Shown: one piece after another, positions 27,735-38,327 of the stretch
Layout: every line of letters begins with the position of its first letter
Numbering within the stretch: position 1 is the stretch's first letter
Origin: Dyella psychrodurans
GTDB taxonomy: Bacteria > Pseudomonadota > Gammaproteobacteria > Xanthomonadales > Rhodanobacteraceae
Length of the DNA stretch: 64,000 nucleotides
Assembly (NCBI RefSeq): GCF_003363265.1
Contig: NZ_QRBF01000002.1
Span: 145,826 to 209,825 of the forward strand
Direction of reading: 5' to 3'
Position numbers and translations under genes: made by a program
The notes under the pieces: generated by a model
Database searches by the model: none
What the model saw: only the letters and a program-made list of their open reading frames with translations
What the model was told of the DNA's origin: nothing

Positions 27735-28120
27735 GGGATCATCCGCAATGAAAATGTTAGCGCTACCACTAAACTATCGGAGATACGTCGTGCTGGCAAG
27801 AATAGCCGTCGGTGATTTGCAATGAAGTTGGTGAGAAAACGCGTGGGCGCGCGGCACACGGCTACGACATGTCATGCCGCAATGCAAAAAGATGGCGATG
27901 CGGCATGAGTCATTTTGGTGCTTTTGCTGCACGAAAAGCCGCGCAACGAATTCACATCACACGGGCAAAGCCCAGGCGCGGCAAGCGGCTGCGATAGCTG
28001 CCATGTGGGGAAATGCGGGAGGTTTCCAGGCCAACATACGCGGCCATCGACCCAGGAGGGTCTATCGCAGTGCACCATGTGAAATACATGTTGCGCACGC
28101 TTCGGATTTTTAAATTGCGC
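27735..28120. other. Intergenic region upstream of xylB
   Basis: This 386-bp region carries the xylB operator and, further on, an imperfect hairpin (CATGCCGC near 27873 with GCGGCATG near 27899). No RNA gene or credible coding sequence was seen. Confidence 0.6.
27755..27768. promoter_or_regulatory. xyl-box operator upstream of xylB
   Basis: TGTTAGCGCTACCA is the exact reverse complement of the xanthomonad xyl-box TGGTAGCGCTAACA (14 of 14). It ends 20 bp before the xylB start codon and should control xylB-xylA-xylE. Confidence 0.88.
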
Positions 28121-28855
28121 TCAATGCGAGTGAGGTTTCTTGGGCGTGGTCTCCACCGCGGCGTGCCGCAGCGAGCGGACACGATCGAACAGCAGCGGTG
28201 CCAGCGACAACAGTGCCAATGCACCGAGCGGCCCGATGACACTGGGGTCGAGGAGCAGGTCGACGCCGATCGTTTGCCCACGACTGAACGCCTGACCCAA
28301 CCCGGCGCCCACGGATGTTTCGAACAACAGCATGACCGTTCCACCCAGCCACGAGGCGCCGAGAAACAGCCATAGCGGACAACGCAGCCATGCGAGCGCG
28401 ACGGTTATAAGCCCGAAAGGGGCGACCGGAACGAGCCGCAGGAACAGCGCATAGCTCACCGGATGACGTTCAAATCCATGATGGAGCTTCTCGGCGATGG
28501 CGGGCGGATGCTTACTTCCGGCGCCAAAGGCGTAACGGCTGGCGAGGAACAGGATCAGCGAACCCAGCGTTAGTCCGATCGACGAGTAGGTGGTTCCTTC
28601 AACGACGCCGAAGGCGAATCCACCGGCGAGAATCAACACGATCGTGACCGGAATGCCCGTACATGTCGCCAGCGTCACCAGGCCAATATAGAGGAGACGG
28701 CTGAGCCAAGGGTCTGCGTTGATATGCTCCCTGACCTCCTGCTGGTGCTTCACCAGTTGCTCCGGGTGCAACTGGTCGAACACGCCGGAAAAGACCAGCA
28801 CGACACCTGCCGCAATCAGCAGGAGCAGGGGCAGGGCGGCGCGCAGGCGTTTCAA
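28121..28855 (-). CDS. TVP38/TMEM64 (DedA-like, SNARE-associated) membrane protein
   Basis: A 244-residue inner-membrane protein with five or six hydrophobic segments. The VTT-domain marks are visible: GGFAFGVVEGTTYSSIG and, later, FLRLVPVAPFGLITVALA. Family members are thought to move phospholipids across membranes or maintain envelope homeostasis. The start is a TTG overlapping the upstream deaminase stop by 4 bases (TTGA), preceded by GGGGCGAG. The carboxy terminus is basic and histidine-rich (TTPKKPHSH). The specific role is unknown. Confidence 0.85.
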   Translation of the reverse strand: MKRLRAALPLLLLIAAGVVLVFSGVFDQLHPEQLVKHQQEVREHINADPWLSRLLYIGLVTLATCTGIPVTIVLILAGGFAFGVVEGTTYSSIGLTLGSLILFLASRYAFGAGSKHPPAIAEKLHHGFERHPVSYALFLRLVPVAPFGLITVALAWLRCPLWLFLGASWLGGTVMLLFETSVGAGLGQAFSRGQTIGVDLLLDPSVIGPLGALALLSLAPLLFDRVRSLRHAAVETTPKKPHSH

Positions 28856-29412
28856 TAGCTCGCCCCGGTTGCGCCATAGGCGGCCAGCACGCTGCGCGCT
28901 TCATTGCGCAGGATGTCGCGCCGCACGGCGATGCCGCGCCGTTCCAGCTCGCCGATCCAGTCGGCGGGCAACGGACCTTCATCGAATTCGGTGAGTTCTT
29001 CCACATCCTCGGCGCGCGCGCCGACAAGCAGCGTATCGACACCGGCCCACACCGTGGCGCCATAGCACTGGCAACAAGGCTGGGAGCTGGTGGCGAGGGT
29101 GTAGTGGCCGCCCTGTTCGTTGAGGCGATAGCTGGCCAGCCGCTGCTGGGCGGCCATGTAGGCGAGCATTTCGGCGTGGGCAACGGAACAGGTTTGCGGT
29201 ACGACCCGGTTGGCCGCGGCGGCGATCAACCGGCCGTGCTCGTCGAACACCGCCGCGCCGAACGGGCCGCCGCTGCCATGTTCGATATTGCGCCGCGACA
29301 GTTCGATCGCCAGCGCCACGCGATCCTCGTCGGAGTGATAGCGCCTTTGTGCGTCGGCAACCTCTTCGATCCAGGGCGGCAGGGTGAGGTGGATCTGCAG
29401 CGGCAGCATCAT
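28852..29412 (-). CDS. Nucleoside deaminase (CMP/dCMP deaminase fold)
   Basis: A 186-residue zinc-dependent deaminase. The catalytic motif HAE (in VAHAEMLAY) and the zinc-binding cysteines in PCCQCYG are both present in the correct order, and GGPFGAAVFD is typical of the guanine deaminase / TadA-like branch. The long carboxy-terminal tail and lack of tRNA-binding features argue against TadA itself. It lies 2 bp after glnS and overlaps the following membrane protein, but a functional link with either is not obvious. Confidence 0.88.
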   Translation of the reverse strand: MMLPLQIHLTLPPWIEEVADAQRRYHSDEDRVALAIELSRRNIEHGSGGPFGAAVFDEHGRLIAAAANRVVPQTCSVAHAEMLAYMAAQQRLASYRLNEQGGHYTLATSSQPCCQCYGATVWAGVDTLLVGARAEDVEELTEFDEGPLPADWIGELERRGIAVRRDILRNEARSVLAAYGATGASY

Positions 29413-29414
29413 GC

Positions 29415-31172
<1,758 letters not shown>

Positions 31173-31263
31173 CAGGTCAACATTCGCACGAGGGTGGCAG
31201 GAACCTCCAAGTTTAACCAATTGAAGGATTTGCGTAACCGCAGGTTATTCGAGGTACCTGGGG

Positions 31264-31872
31264 TCAGTGGCGAGCGGCGGCAAGCTCCAGATAGCGGCGG
31301 TGCAGGGCAGTGACCTGTGCGCCCAGCGCGGCCTCGGGACCGTCGTTGTCGATCACGTCATCGGCCAACGCCAGCCGGGCGGCCCGGGTCGCCTGGCTGG
31401 CGAGAATGCGGGCGGCAAGCGCTTCGTCGATGCCGTCGCGCGCCATGAGCCGATGGATTTGGGTTGCCTCGGGTACGTCCACCACCAGAATCCGGTTCAC
31501 CCAGCGGTAGTGGCCGATGTTCTCGGTCAAAAGCGGAATCGCCAACACGGTGTACGGGCCCTCGTCGGCCTGCGCATGCTCGAGCATCCACTGCCTGACG
31601 CGCGGGTGCACGATCGCTTCGAGGGTTCGCCGTGCCGTGGGGTCGGTAAAAACGCGCTGCCGCATGGCGGGGCGGTCGAGTTGCCCTTGAGCGTTCAAGA
31701 CATCCTCGCCGAAGGCCGCAACGATCGCCGCCAGCCCGTCGCTGCCGGTCTCCACCACCACCCGCGCGGCGTGATCGGCGTCGTACACGTGCACACCCTG
31801 CGCCCTGAAGCACCGATCCACGACACTCTTGCCGGAGGCAATGCCGCCCGTAAGCGCTACGGTGAAGGGCAT
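31264..31872 (-). CDS. coaE: Dephospho-CoA kinase
   Basis: A 202-residue P-loop kinase for the last step of coenzyme A synthesis. It has the Walker A motif GGIASGKS at residues 9-16, the substrate aspartate in VYDADHAAR, and HPRVRQWM and LLTENIGHYRWVNRILVVD in family order. It is 7 bp downstream of pilD, the linkage commonly seen in gammaproteobacterial pilBCD clusters. Confidence 0.95.
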   Translation of the reverse strand: MPFTVALTGGIASGKSVVDRCFRAQGVHVYDADHAARVVVETGSDGLAAIVAAFGEDVLNAQGQLDRPAMRQRVFTDPTARRTLEAIVHPRVRQWMLEHAQADEGPYTVLAIPLLTENIGHYRWVNRILVVDVPEATQIHRLMARDGIDEALAARILASQATRAARLALADDVIDNDGPEAALGAQVTALHRRYLELAAARH

Positions 31873-31879
31873 CGCGTGC

Positions 31880-32737
31880 TTACCTCAATCCGGTCACGCT
31901 CATGTAAGCGTGCCATAGCTCGTCGCCCGCGATGAACCAGACCCAACCCGCCATGGCGATAAACGGACCGAAGGGCATGGGCACATCGCGGCCATGTTTG
32001 CGCAGCGCGATCATCGTTCCGCCGACAAGCGCGCCAATAAACGAAGAGAGCAGAATGATCGGCAGCAGCGCAAGCGGGCCCATCCAGGCTCCCAGCGCCG
32101 CAAGCAATTTGAAATCGCCGAAGCCCATGCCTTCCTTGCCCGTCAGCAGCTTGAACAGCCAGTACACGCTCCACAGGCTGAGGTAGCCGATCGCGGCGCC
32201 GATGATGGAGAGCTTCGGATCGACAAAAAAGTGCCCCAGGCTCAGCAGCAAACCGGCCCATAGCAGTGGCAGCGTTATCTGGTCGGGCAGCAGTTGCGTA
32301 CGCAGATCGATGCCCGAAAGAGCGACCAGCGCCCAGGTGAGAAACAATCCCGCCAGTGCCGCCCAACCTGGGCCGAATTTGCAAACCACGATCGCGCTGA
32401 GCACGCCCGCCGTCAGCTCCACCAGTGGATATTGAATGGATATCGAGGCCTTGCAATAGCGGCAGCGGCCTCTGAGCAGAAGCCAGCTAAAGAGAGGGAT
32501 GTTGTCGTAAGCGGCCAGGGGGTGTTTGCAATGGGGGCAGTGCGAGGATTCGCGCACGATGCCCGGCGGTAGCGGCTCGGATGCCGCCTCCAGGCCCAAC
32601 ACATCGGAGGCTTCCCGGCGCCACAGCGCTTCCAACCGTACAGGCAGGCGCAGTATCACGACATTGAGGAAGCTGCCGACCAGCAAGCCAAGTACGCCCG
32701 CGAGAACTGTCCAGACTGTCAACGGCCAAACGGGCAT
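31880..32737 (-). CDS. pilD: Type IV prepilin peptidase / N-methyltransferase
   Basis: A 285-residue inner-membrane aspartic protease that cleaves and N-methylates prepilins such as the two pilins at 55577-56787. Two cysteine pairs (CPHC and CRYC) form the cytoplasmic zinc domain near residues 65-105. The two catalytic aspartates are in SGIDLRTQLLPD and MGFGDFK. I start at MPVWPLTVW, which has AGGA upstream; a TTG 17 codons earlier has no ribosome site. Confidence 0.95.
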   Translation of the reverse strand: MPVWPLTVWTVLAGVLGLLVGSFLNVVILRLPVRLEALWRREASDVLGLEAASEPLPPGIVRESSHCPHCKHPLAAYDNIPLFSWLLLRGRCRYCKASISIQYPLVELTAGVLSAIVVCKFGPGWAALAGLFLTWALVALSGIDLRTQLLPDQITLPLLWAGLLLSLGHFFVDPKLSIIGAAIGYLSLWSVYWLFKLLTGKEGMGFGDFKLLAALGAWMGPLALLPIILLSSFIGALVGGTMIALRKHGRDVPMPFGPFIAMAGWVWFIAGDELWHAYMSVTGLR

Positions 32738-32814
32738 GCCCGGATCCTGGTCATAAAAACGCGCCACATTATTGCCGGAAGGCGGCAAGCATGTGACGCG
32801 CAGGTGTTAGCTAA

Positions 32815-34083
32815 TTAGAAGGTGCCGGCGAGTTTGAAGATGGGCAGATAAAGTGCAATGACGATACCGCCAACCAGCGTACCCAGAATCACCATCATCA
32901 AAGGTTCGAGCAGTGACGCCAGCGAATCGACGGCGTTGCTGACTTCCTCTTCATAGAATTCGGCGCATTTGAATAGCATGTGATCCAAAGCGCCGGATTC
33001 TTCACCGATCGCCACCATCTGCGTGACCATGTTCGGGAAAAGGCCAGTCTGGCGCATGGCCAATTGAAGCTGGTGACCCACTGCGACGTCATCGCGCATC
33101 TGGTGCACGGCCTCGGCATACACGATGCTGCCCGTTGCGCCTGCGACGGCATCCATCGCCTCAACCAGTGGCACGCCGGCACGGAAGGTAACGCCTAGCG
33201 TTCGCGCAAAACGCGCAATGGCCGACTGGCGCAGGATGTTGCCCATCACGGGAATTTTGAGCGTTACGCGATCGAGAAAGTGAGCGAACTTAACCGACCG
33301 CTTCTTGGCCATGATGATGCCCACGATGCTGCCGGCAATGCCGAAAATGACAACCCACCAGTACTGCTGCATGAACTGCGACATGTCCACAAGCAATTGA
33401 GTAGGGGCGGGCAGTTGTGCGCCAGCGTCTTTGAAGGTCTTGGCAAAAACGGGAACCACGAACAACAGCATGATCATGATGACGACAAGCGCGACCACCA
33501 TCACCATGATGGGATAGAAAAGCGCCTTCTTGATCTTCCCTTTGATGCTTTCGGTTTTTTCTTTGTAGGTGGCAACGGTATCGAGAATCGTGTCCAGTAC
33601 ACCGGCCGATTCGCCTGCGCGAACCAGATTGCGGTACAGCTCGTCAAACTGGACAGGGTACTGGCCGAGGGCTTCGTGCAACGTAGCGCCGCCCTCGATA
33701 TTTTGCTTCACATCGACCAGCATGGTCTTGAAGCGAGGATTCTTCTGACCATCTGCAATGATGTCGAAGGCTTGTACCATCGGTACACCGGAGGCCATCA
33801 TGGTTGCGATCTGGCGGCTGAAGATCGCCACATCACGTGGCTTGACCGTGCTGCCAGATCCGCCGAGCAACGGCTTGCTGCGCTCGCGCACCGTCTGGGG
33901 GTTCATGCCCTGGCGGCGCAACTCGGCCTTCACCAGCGAAGCATTCTTCGCCGGCATGGAACCCTTCATGCGCTTGCCGCGCTTGTCGATCGCCACCCAT
34001 TCATAGGTGGGCATCTGACTGATCTGGGCGCGTTGGGCGCCCTGCTGTCGGGTGTTCTTGGTTGCGGCGGTAACCGTGGCCAT
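32815..34083 (-). CDS. pilC: Type IV pilus inner-membrane platform protein
   Basis: A 422-residue GspF/PilC-type platform protein. Two homologous cytoplasmic domains (about 90-190 and 290-390, each with a GESG-type motif: LVRAGESAGVLD and VAIGEESGALD) surround three membrane helices. It anchors the pilin polymerisation machinery and works with PilB. It is 77 bp upstream of pilD and 148 bp downstream of pilB. In related genomes (from memory) the pilin gene usually lies beside pilC and pilB; here it does not. Confidence 0.95.
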   Translation of the reverse strand: MATVTAATKNTRQQGAQRAQISQMPTYEWVAIDKRGKRMKGSMPAKNASLVKAELRRQGMNPQTVRERSKPLLGGSGSTVKPRDVAIFSRQIATMMASGVPMVQAFDIIADGQKNPRFKTMLVDVKQNIEGGATLHEALGQYPVQFDELYRNLVRAGESAGVLDTILDTVATYKEKTESIKGKIKKALFYPIMVMVVALVVIMIMLLFVVPVFAKTFKDAGAQLPAPTQLLVDMSQFMQQYWWVVIFGIAGSIVGIIMAKKRSVKFAHFLDRVTLKIPVMGNILRQSAIARFARTLGVTFRAGVPLVEAMDAVAGATGSIVYAEAVHQMRDDVAVGHQLQLAMRQTGLFPNMVTQMVAIGEESGALDHMLFKCAEFYEEEVSNAVDSLASLLEPLMMVILGTLVGGIVIALYLPIFKLAGTF

Positions 34084-34231
34084 GCGTGTCTTCCCCCAAT
34101 GATTCGATCCGGCGCCGTCGCGGGAGCTACGGGCAGGACAATCTGCAGCTTACGTTACTTTGACAGGTCATTTTCGTGGTCTCGGGCGCAAGTCCGACAA
34201 GAAAACGACTCGAACGGGCCGGGCCCGATGG

Positions 34232-35959
34232 TTAGTCCTTGGTCACGCGGTCGATTTCCGCGAGGCTGGTCACCCCTGCCTTGACCTTTAACAGGGCCGA
34301 GGCTCGCAGGTCGTTGATACCCAAGCTGCGGGCCACCTCGGCTATCTGCAGCGCGTTGCCACCTTGCAGCACGATCTTCTGGATATCCTCGACCATCGGC
34401 ATCACCTGGTAGATGCCAACGCGCCCTTTGTATCCCTCGTTGCACTCAGGGCAACCGCCGGCTTCGTAAATCGTCATCCCTTCGTCGATATCTTTTTGTG
34501 TGAAGCCTGCGTCGAGCAGCGTCTTGGGTGGCAGGTCCATCTGCTTCTTGCAGCTGTGCAAACGGCGAGCCAGGCGTTGGGCAATGACCAGAGTTACCGA
34601 CGAAGTTATGTTGTACGGCGCAATGCCCATGTTCATCAGGCGCGAGATCGTTTGCGGGGCGTCATTGGTGTGCAAGGTCGATAACACCATGTGGCCGGTC
34701 TGTGCCGCCTTGATGGCAATCTCTGCCGTCTCAAGGTCGCGAATTTCGCCCACCATGATCACGTCCGGGTCCTGGCGCAGGAAGGATCGCAACGCCGCGG
34801 CAAACGTCATGCCTCGCTTGGTGTTCTGCTGGACCTGGTTGATGCCCTCGACGCGAATTTCGACGGGATCTTCGACTGTCGAAATGTTGCGCTCTGCGGT
34901 GTTGAGAATGTTCAGTGCGGTATATAGCGACACGGTTTTACCCGAGCCGGTAGGGCCAGTAACCAGCACCATGCCGTATGGCTTGTGGATAGCATCCACG
35001 TAAAGCCGTTTCTGGCTCTCTTCGTACCCGAGTTTGTCGATGCCAAGCTTTGCCGAAGAGCTGTCCAGGATACGCAGCACGATTTTTTCGCCAAACAATG
35101 TCGGCAAGGTGCTGACGCGGAAGTCCATGGCATGAGTCTTGGACAGATTGAGCTTGATGCGTCCGTCCTGCGGCACGCGACGCTCGGCGATGTCCAGCCC
35201 GGCCATGACCTTCAGGCGTGAAGAAATGCGATTGGCCAGTTTCATGGGCGGGCTGGCTACCGCTCTCAGCATGCCATCCATACGCAAGCGTACTCGATAC
35301 TGCGTTTCGAACGGTTCGAAATGGACGTCCGAGGCACCACGCCGGATGGCGTCTACCAGGATTTTGTTAACAAATTTAACAACCGGAGCATCGTCGTTGG
35401 CTGTGGCATCAATGCCCCCGCCCGTACCCTCACCGTCTTCATCGACACTCTCCAATGCCAGCTCGTCAAGGTCTCCGCCGCCCAAATCAGGGGTGGCGTT
35501 GTTGAGCGTGCTGATGACATTGTCGATGACCCGCGCCAACTGAGCGCGATCAACCAGAATCGGCTCCACCATGCAGTTGGAGTGGAACTTAATCTCATCC
35601 AAGGCATGCAGTTGCATGGGGTCGGCAATGCCGACAAAGAGCCGCTTGCCGCGCTTGAGGAGCGGAAGTGCCTGATGCTTGCTGATCAAATCCTGGCTGA
35701 TGAGGCTCAGCGGCATGCTTGCCGGAGCCAGCGCCGCGACGTCCATCATCGGCATGCCGAACTCCGCCGATGCGATCTGGGCAAGTCGACTGTTGTCGAC
35801 CAAGCCCTGATCCAGCAGCCAAGCTGTAAGGGTCTTCTTTTGCTGACCCGATTCCAGAACCGCCTTACGAACGTCGGCCTCGGGCAGCAGCCCTTCGGAA
35901 ACCAGACGACGGGCCATGCCCGACAGGCCTAGGGCGGTGGGCTGCGGTTGCGATGACAT
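34232..35959 (-). CDS. pilB: Type IV pilus assembly ATPase
   Basis: A 575-residue hexameric ATPase driving pilus extension. The amino-terminal MshEN-like domain occupies about 1-160. An acidic linker follows (about 160-190, DEDGEGTGGG). The ATPase core has Walker A GPTGSGKT at 335-342, the Asp/His boxes around EDPVEIRVEGINQVQ and LRSFLRQDPDVIMVGEIRD, and a late cysteine cluster (HSCKK and CPEC) that binds zinc in this family. It is the last recognisable pil assembly gene before the glycan island. Confidence 0.96.
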   Translation of the reverse strand: MSSQPQPTALGLSGMARRLVSEGLLPEADVRKAVLESGQQKKTLTAWLLDQGLVDNSRLAQIASAEFGMPMMDVAALAPASMPLSLISQDLISKHQALPLLKRGKRLFVGIADPMQLHALDEIKFHSNCMVEPILVDRAQLARVIDNVISTLNNATPDLGGGDLDELALESVDEDGEGTGGGIDATANDDAPVVKFVNKILVDAIRRGASDVHFEPFETQYRVRLRMDGMLRAVASPPMKLANRISSRLKVMAGLDIAERRVPQDGRIKLNLSKTHAMDFRVSTLPTLFGEKIVLRILDSSSAKLGIDKLGYEESQKRLYVDAIHKPYGMVLVTGPTGSGKTVSLYTALNILNTAERNISTVEDPVEIRVEGINQVQQNTKRGMTFAAALRSFLRQDPDVIMVGEIRDLETAEIAIKAAQTGHMVLSTLHTNDAPQTISRLMNMGIAPYNITSSVTLVIAQRLARRLHSCKKQMDLPPKTLLDAGFTQKDIDEGMTIYEAGGCPECNEGYKGRVGIYQVMPMVEDIQKIVLQGGNALQIAEVARSLGINDLRASALLKVKAGVTSLAEIDRVTKD

Positions 35960-36006
35960 GACGAAATCTACCTAAGACCCCTGATTGGTCTCGAATTTAG
36001 CGCACA

Positions 36007-36201
36007 TTAGGCCCGTAGGCTATCTGTCAAATGTGACCAGATGAGCAGGGCGCTTACCGTCGGGACGGCGATTCCGCCGAATGGTTCAAACCCCCAAAGG
36101 CGCTTGCGGGTGACCCAACCCACAGTTCCGCTTCTACGGGCGTTGTCGGCGGCCTGGTGCCATTCGTCACGCGGCTTCCACGCGGTATGATCGGCTTTCA
36201 C
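36007..36201 (-). CDS. Possible small hypothetical protein
   Basis: A 64-residue frame from a GTG start with one hydrophobic segment (PTVSALLIWSHL). It fills most of the 259-bp gap between pilB and the divergent glycosyltransferase. It has no convincing ribosome site and no recognised family, so it may be chance. Confidence 0.2.
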   Translation of the reverse strand: MKADHTAWKPRDEWHQAADNARRSGTVGWVTRKRLWGFEPFGGIAVPTVSALLIWSHLTDSLRA

Positions 36202-36218
36202 CCGGGGAAGCCATCTGT

Positions 36219-37073
36219 TTGAACAGCCTCAGCATCATTTTGCCCGCCAAAAACGAAGCGCCGGCGCTAGCCGACTTGTTGCCGCGCCTTCGAACCGCAC
36301 AACCGACTGCCGAGATCATTGTTGTGGACGACGGCTCCACCGACAACACGCGGGCCATCTGTGCGCAACACGGCATCCAGTGCCTGACTTCACCCTATTC
36401 GATGGGCAATGGCGCGGCGATCAAGCGAGGGGCACGGGTGGCTAGCGGCGACATCCTCGTGTTTATGGACGGCGATGGCCAGCACGACCCCGCGGACGTG
36501 GCCCGGTTGGTCGAAAAGCTTGAGCAAGGTTTCGATATGGCAGTCGGAGCCCGTGATTGGGGTAGCCAGGCCGGCGTGGGTCGAGGTCTGGCCAATACGC
36601 TTTACAACTGGCTTGCTTCGCATATGACTGGTCATGAGGTGGCCGATCTCACCTCTGGGTTCCGTGCCGTGCGTGCCGAGCGGTTTCGTGAGTTCTTGTA
36701 TCTGCTGCCTAACGGGTTTTCATATCCCACCACCAGCACGATGGCATTCTTTCGGAGCGCATACCCCGTTGCCTACTTGTCAATAAAGGCTTCTCAGCGT
36801 GTTGGCAAAAGCCACATCAAACCTTTACGTGACGGGCTGCGTTTCTTGTTGATCATCTTCAAAATCGCGACGTTGTACTCGCCGTTGAAATTGTTTGTGC
36901 CAACCAGCGCTATGTTTTTCCTGTTTGGTCTCGCCAACTACGCATGGACATTCATCCATGAGGGTAGGCTCACAAACATGAGCACACTCATGTGGAGCGC
37001 AGCGGTGATTATCTTTCTCATCGGTCTGGTCTCAGAGCAGATCACGGCACTGACATATCGACATCATGGCTAA
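36219..37073 (+). CDS. GT2 polyprenyl-phosphate glycosyltransferase (DPM1/GtrB-like)
   Basis: A 284-residue enzyme with a GT-A domain (IILPAKNEAPAL, VVDDGSTDNT, and the metal site MDGDGQHDP) followed by two carboxy-terminal membrane helices (about 225-275). This is the layout of dolichyl/undecaprenyl-phosphate mannose or glucose synthases, which make lipid-linked single sugars used by GT-C membrane glycosyltransferases. The start is a TTG with a GGGGAAG ribosome site. It is the first gene of a plus-strand group of four on the edge of the island, next to pilB, and could supply donors for the GT-C-like proteins at 49016-58762. Confidence 0.85.
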   Translation: MNSLSIILPAKNEAPALADLLPRLRTAQPTAEIIVVDDGSTDNTRAICAQHGIQCLTSPYSMGNGAAIKRGARVASGDILVFMDGDGQHDPADVARLVEKLEQGFDMAVGARDWGSQAGVGRGLANTLYNWLASHMTGHEVADLTSGFRAVRAERFREFLYLLPNGFSYPTTSTMAFFRSAYPVAYLSIKASQRVGKSHIKPLRDGLRFLLIIFKIATLYSPLKLFVPTSAMFFLFGLANYAWTFIHEGRLTNMSTLMWSAAVIIFLIGLVSEQITALTYRHHG

Positions 37074-37205
37074 GTCTGTTTGCCATCCGGTTAGTGGCGA
37101 GCTACAAGCAGGCTTTCACACGATGGATGCGTATGCGATTTGGACGAATCCAAGTGGCTGTTTTTTTTGCTCCTTTGTTCGTCTTGCGCCGGAAAGTCGT
37201 TACGC

Positions 37206-38327
37206 ATGCGTGTACTGATGGTAAGCACGTCGTATCCGCGCGATGCTGCCGATTGGCGCGGAATTTTCATGGCTCATCTGGTCAGCGGGTTTGCCAGGAA
37301 CGAAAGAATTCGGTTGGCGCTGTGGGCGCCACCTGCTGATCTACCCAAGCGTGTCGAGCGGGCAACCACACCCGCCGAGGCGCGTTGGCTGTCCGCACTC
37401 ATGGACCAGGATGGCATCTCGCACATGCTGCGTGCTCGACCGGTGGCAGGCTTGGCTGCGGCTTTGCGGTTGTTGCACTTGTTACGTGCGGCTTACCGGC
37501 GATCGCGTGATGTCGATGTCTACCACATCAACTGGCTGCAATGCGCCTTGCCGTTGCCAGGCAACGGCAAGGCGGTGCTGATTACAGTGCTGGGCAACGA
37601 CATGAAGTTGCTGCGCCTACCGTTAATGCGCTTGGCGCTGCGACGTGTCATGCGGCATCGTAAGGTTGCCATCTGCCCAAATGCGCAGTGGATGGTAGAA
37701 CCGTTGCGCGATGCCTTTGGCGATGTCGCGAATATCGTGCCCGTCGTTTTCGGTATAGATCCTGCCTGGTATGCAGTGCAGCGGCATCTACCACCGGAGC
37801 AGCCGCGCCGATGGCTTGCCGTGACACGCCTCACCGCCAACAAGCTGGGGCCGTTGTTTGAATGGTCCGAGCCATTGTTTCGCGAGGGTACGCGCGAGTT
37901 GCATCTGTTTGGTCCCATGCAGGAGAACATCACAGTGCCGGCATGGGTGCACTACCACGGCTCCGCTACACCCGAGCAATTGGTGCGCGACTGGTTTCCC
38001 AGGGCGTATGGCCTGATTACCCTCAGCCGGCATGCCGAGGGTCGTCCGCAAGTGATGCTGGAAGCGATGGCCGCTAGCTTGCCCATCATCGCGTCGCACA
38101 TGCCTGCGCATGCAGACATCGTCGCCGATGGCGTTACTGGAGCGTTGTGCGATTCAGCTTCCAACTATGCTCAGGTACTGGAAAGACTGGAAGTCCCCGA
38201 CACCAATCAACGCTGCGGAATAGCAGCGCGTGCTTGGGCGATGAGCGAGATCGGCACATGGGACGATTGCGCCGAACGTTACATGGATATTTACTGGCAT
38301 TTGCTGCGGGCAACGGCCGATGCGTGA
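37206..38327 (+). CDS. Glycosyltransferase family 4-like protein
   Basis: A 373-residue GT-B glycosyltransferase. The amino terminus MRVLMVSTSYPRDAADWRG is typical of GT4. The carboxy-terminal nucleotide-sugar site shows SRHAEGRPQVMLEAMAAS followed by VADGVTG. I start at this ATG, which has GGAAAG upstream, rather than 22 codons earlier. It is cytoplasmic or membrane-associated and presumably extends a lipid-linked glycan. Its end overlaps the next gene by 8 bases. Sugar specificity is unknown. Confidence 0.85.
   Translation: MRVLMVSTSYPRDAADWRGIFMAHLVSGFARNERIRLALWAPPADLPKRVERATTPAEARWLSALMDQDGISHMLRARPVAGLAAALRLLHLLRAAYRRSRDVDVYHINWLQCALPLPGNGKAVLITVLGNDMKLLRLPLMRLALRRVMRHRKVAICPNAQWMVEPLRDAFGDVANIVPVVFGIDPAWYAVQRHLPPEQPRRWLAVTRLTANKLGPLFEWSEPLFREGTRELHLFGPMQENITVPAWVHYHGSATPEQLVRDWFPRAYGLITLSRHAEGRPQVMLEAMAASLPIIASHMPAHADIVADGVTGALCDSASNYAQVLERLEVPDTNQRCGIAARAWAMSEIGTWDDCAERYMDIYWHLLRATADA

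Noticed and set aside
27870-27910. Imperfect hairpin CATGCCGC...GCGGCATG upstream of xylB as a possible small RNA or riboswitch
   Set aside because: A short stem with a 19-base loop, no terminator tail and no conserved aptamer features.
34084-34231. A hidden pilin gene between pilC and pilB, where relatives often have one
   Set aside because: The 148-bp gap has no FTLIELM-type segment in any frame and is too short for a pilin.
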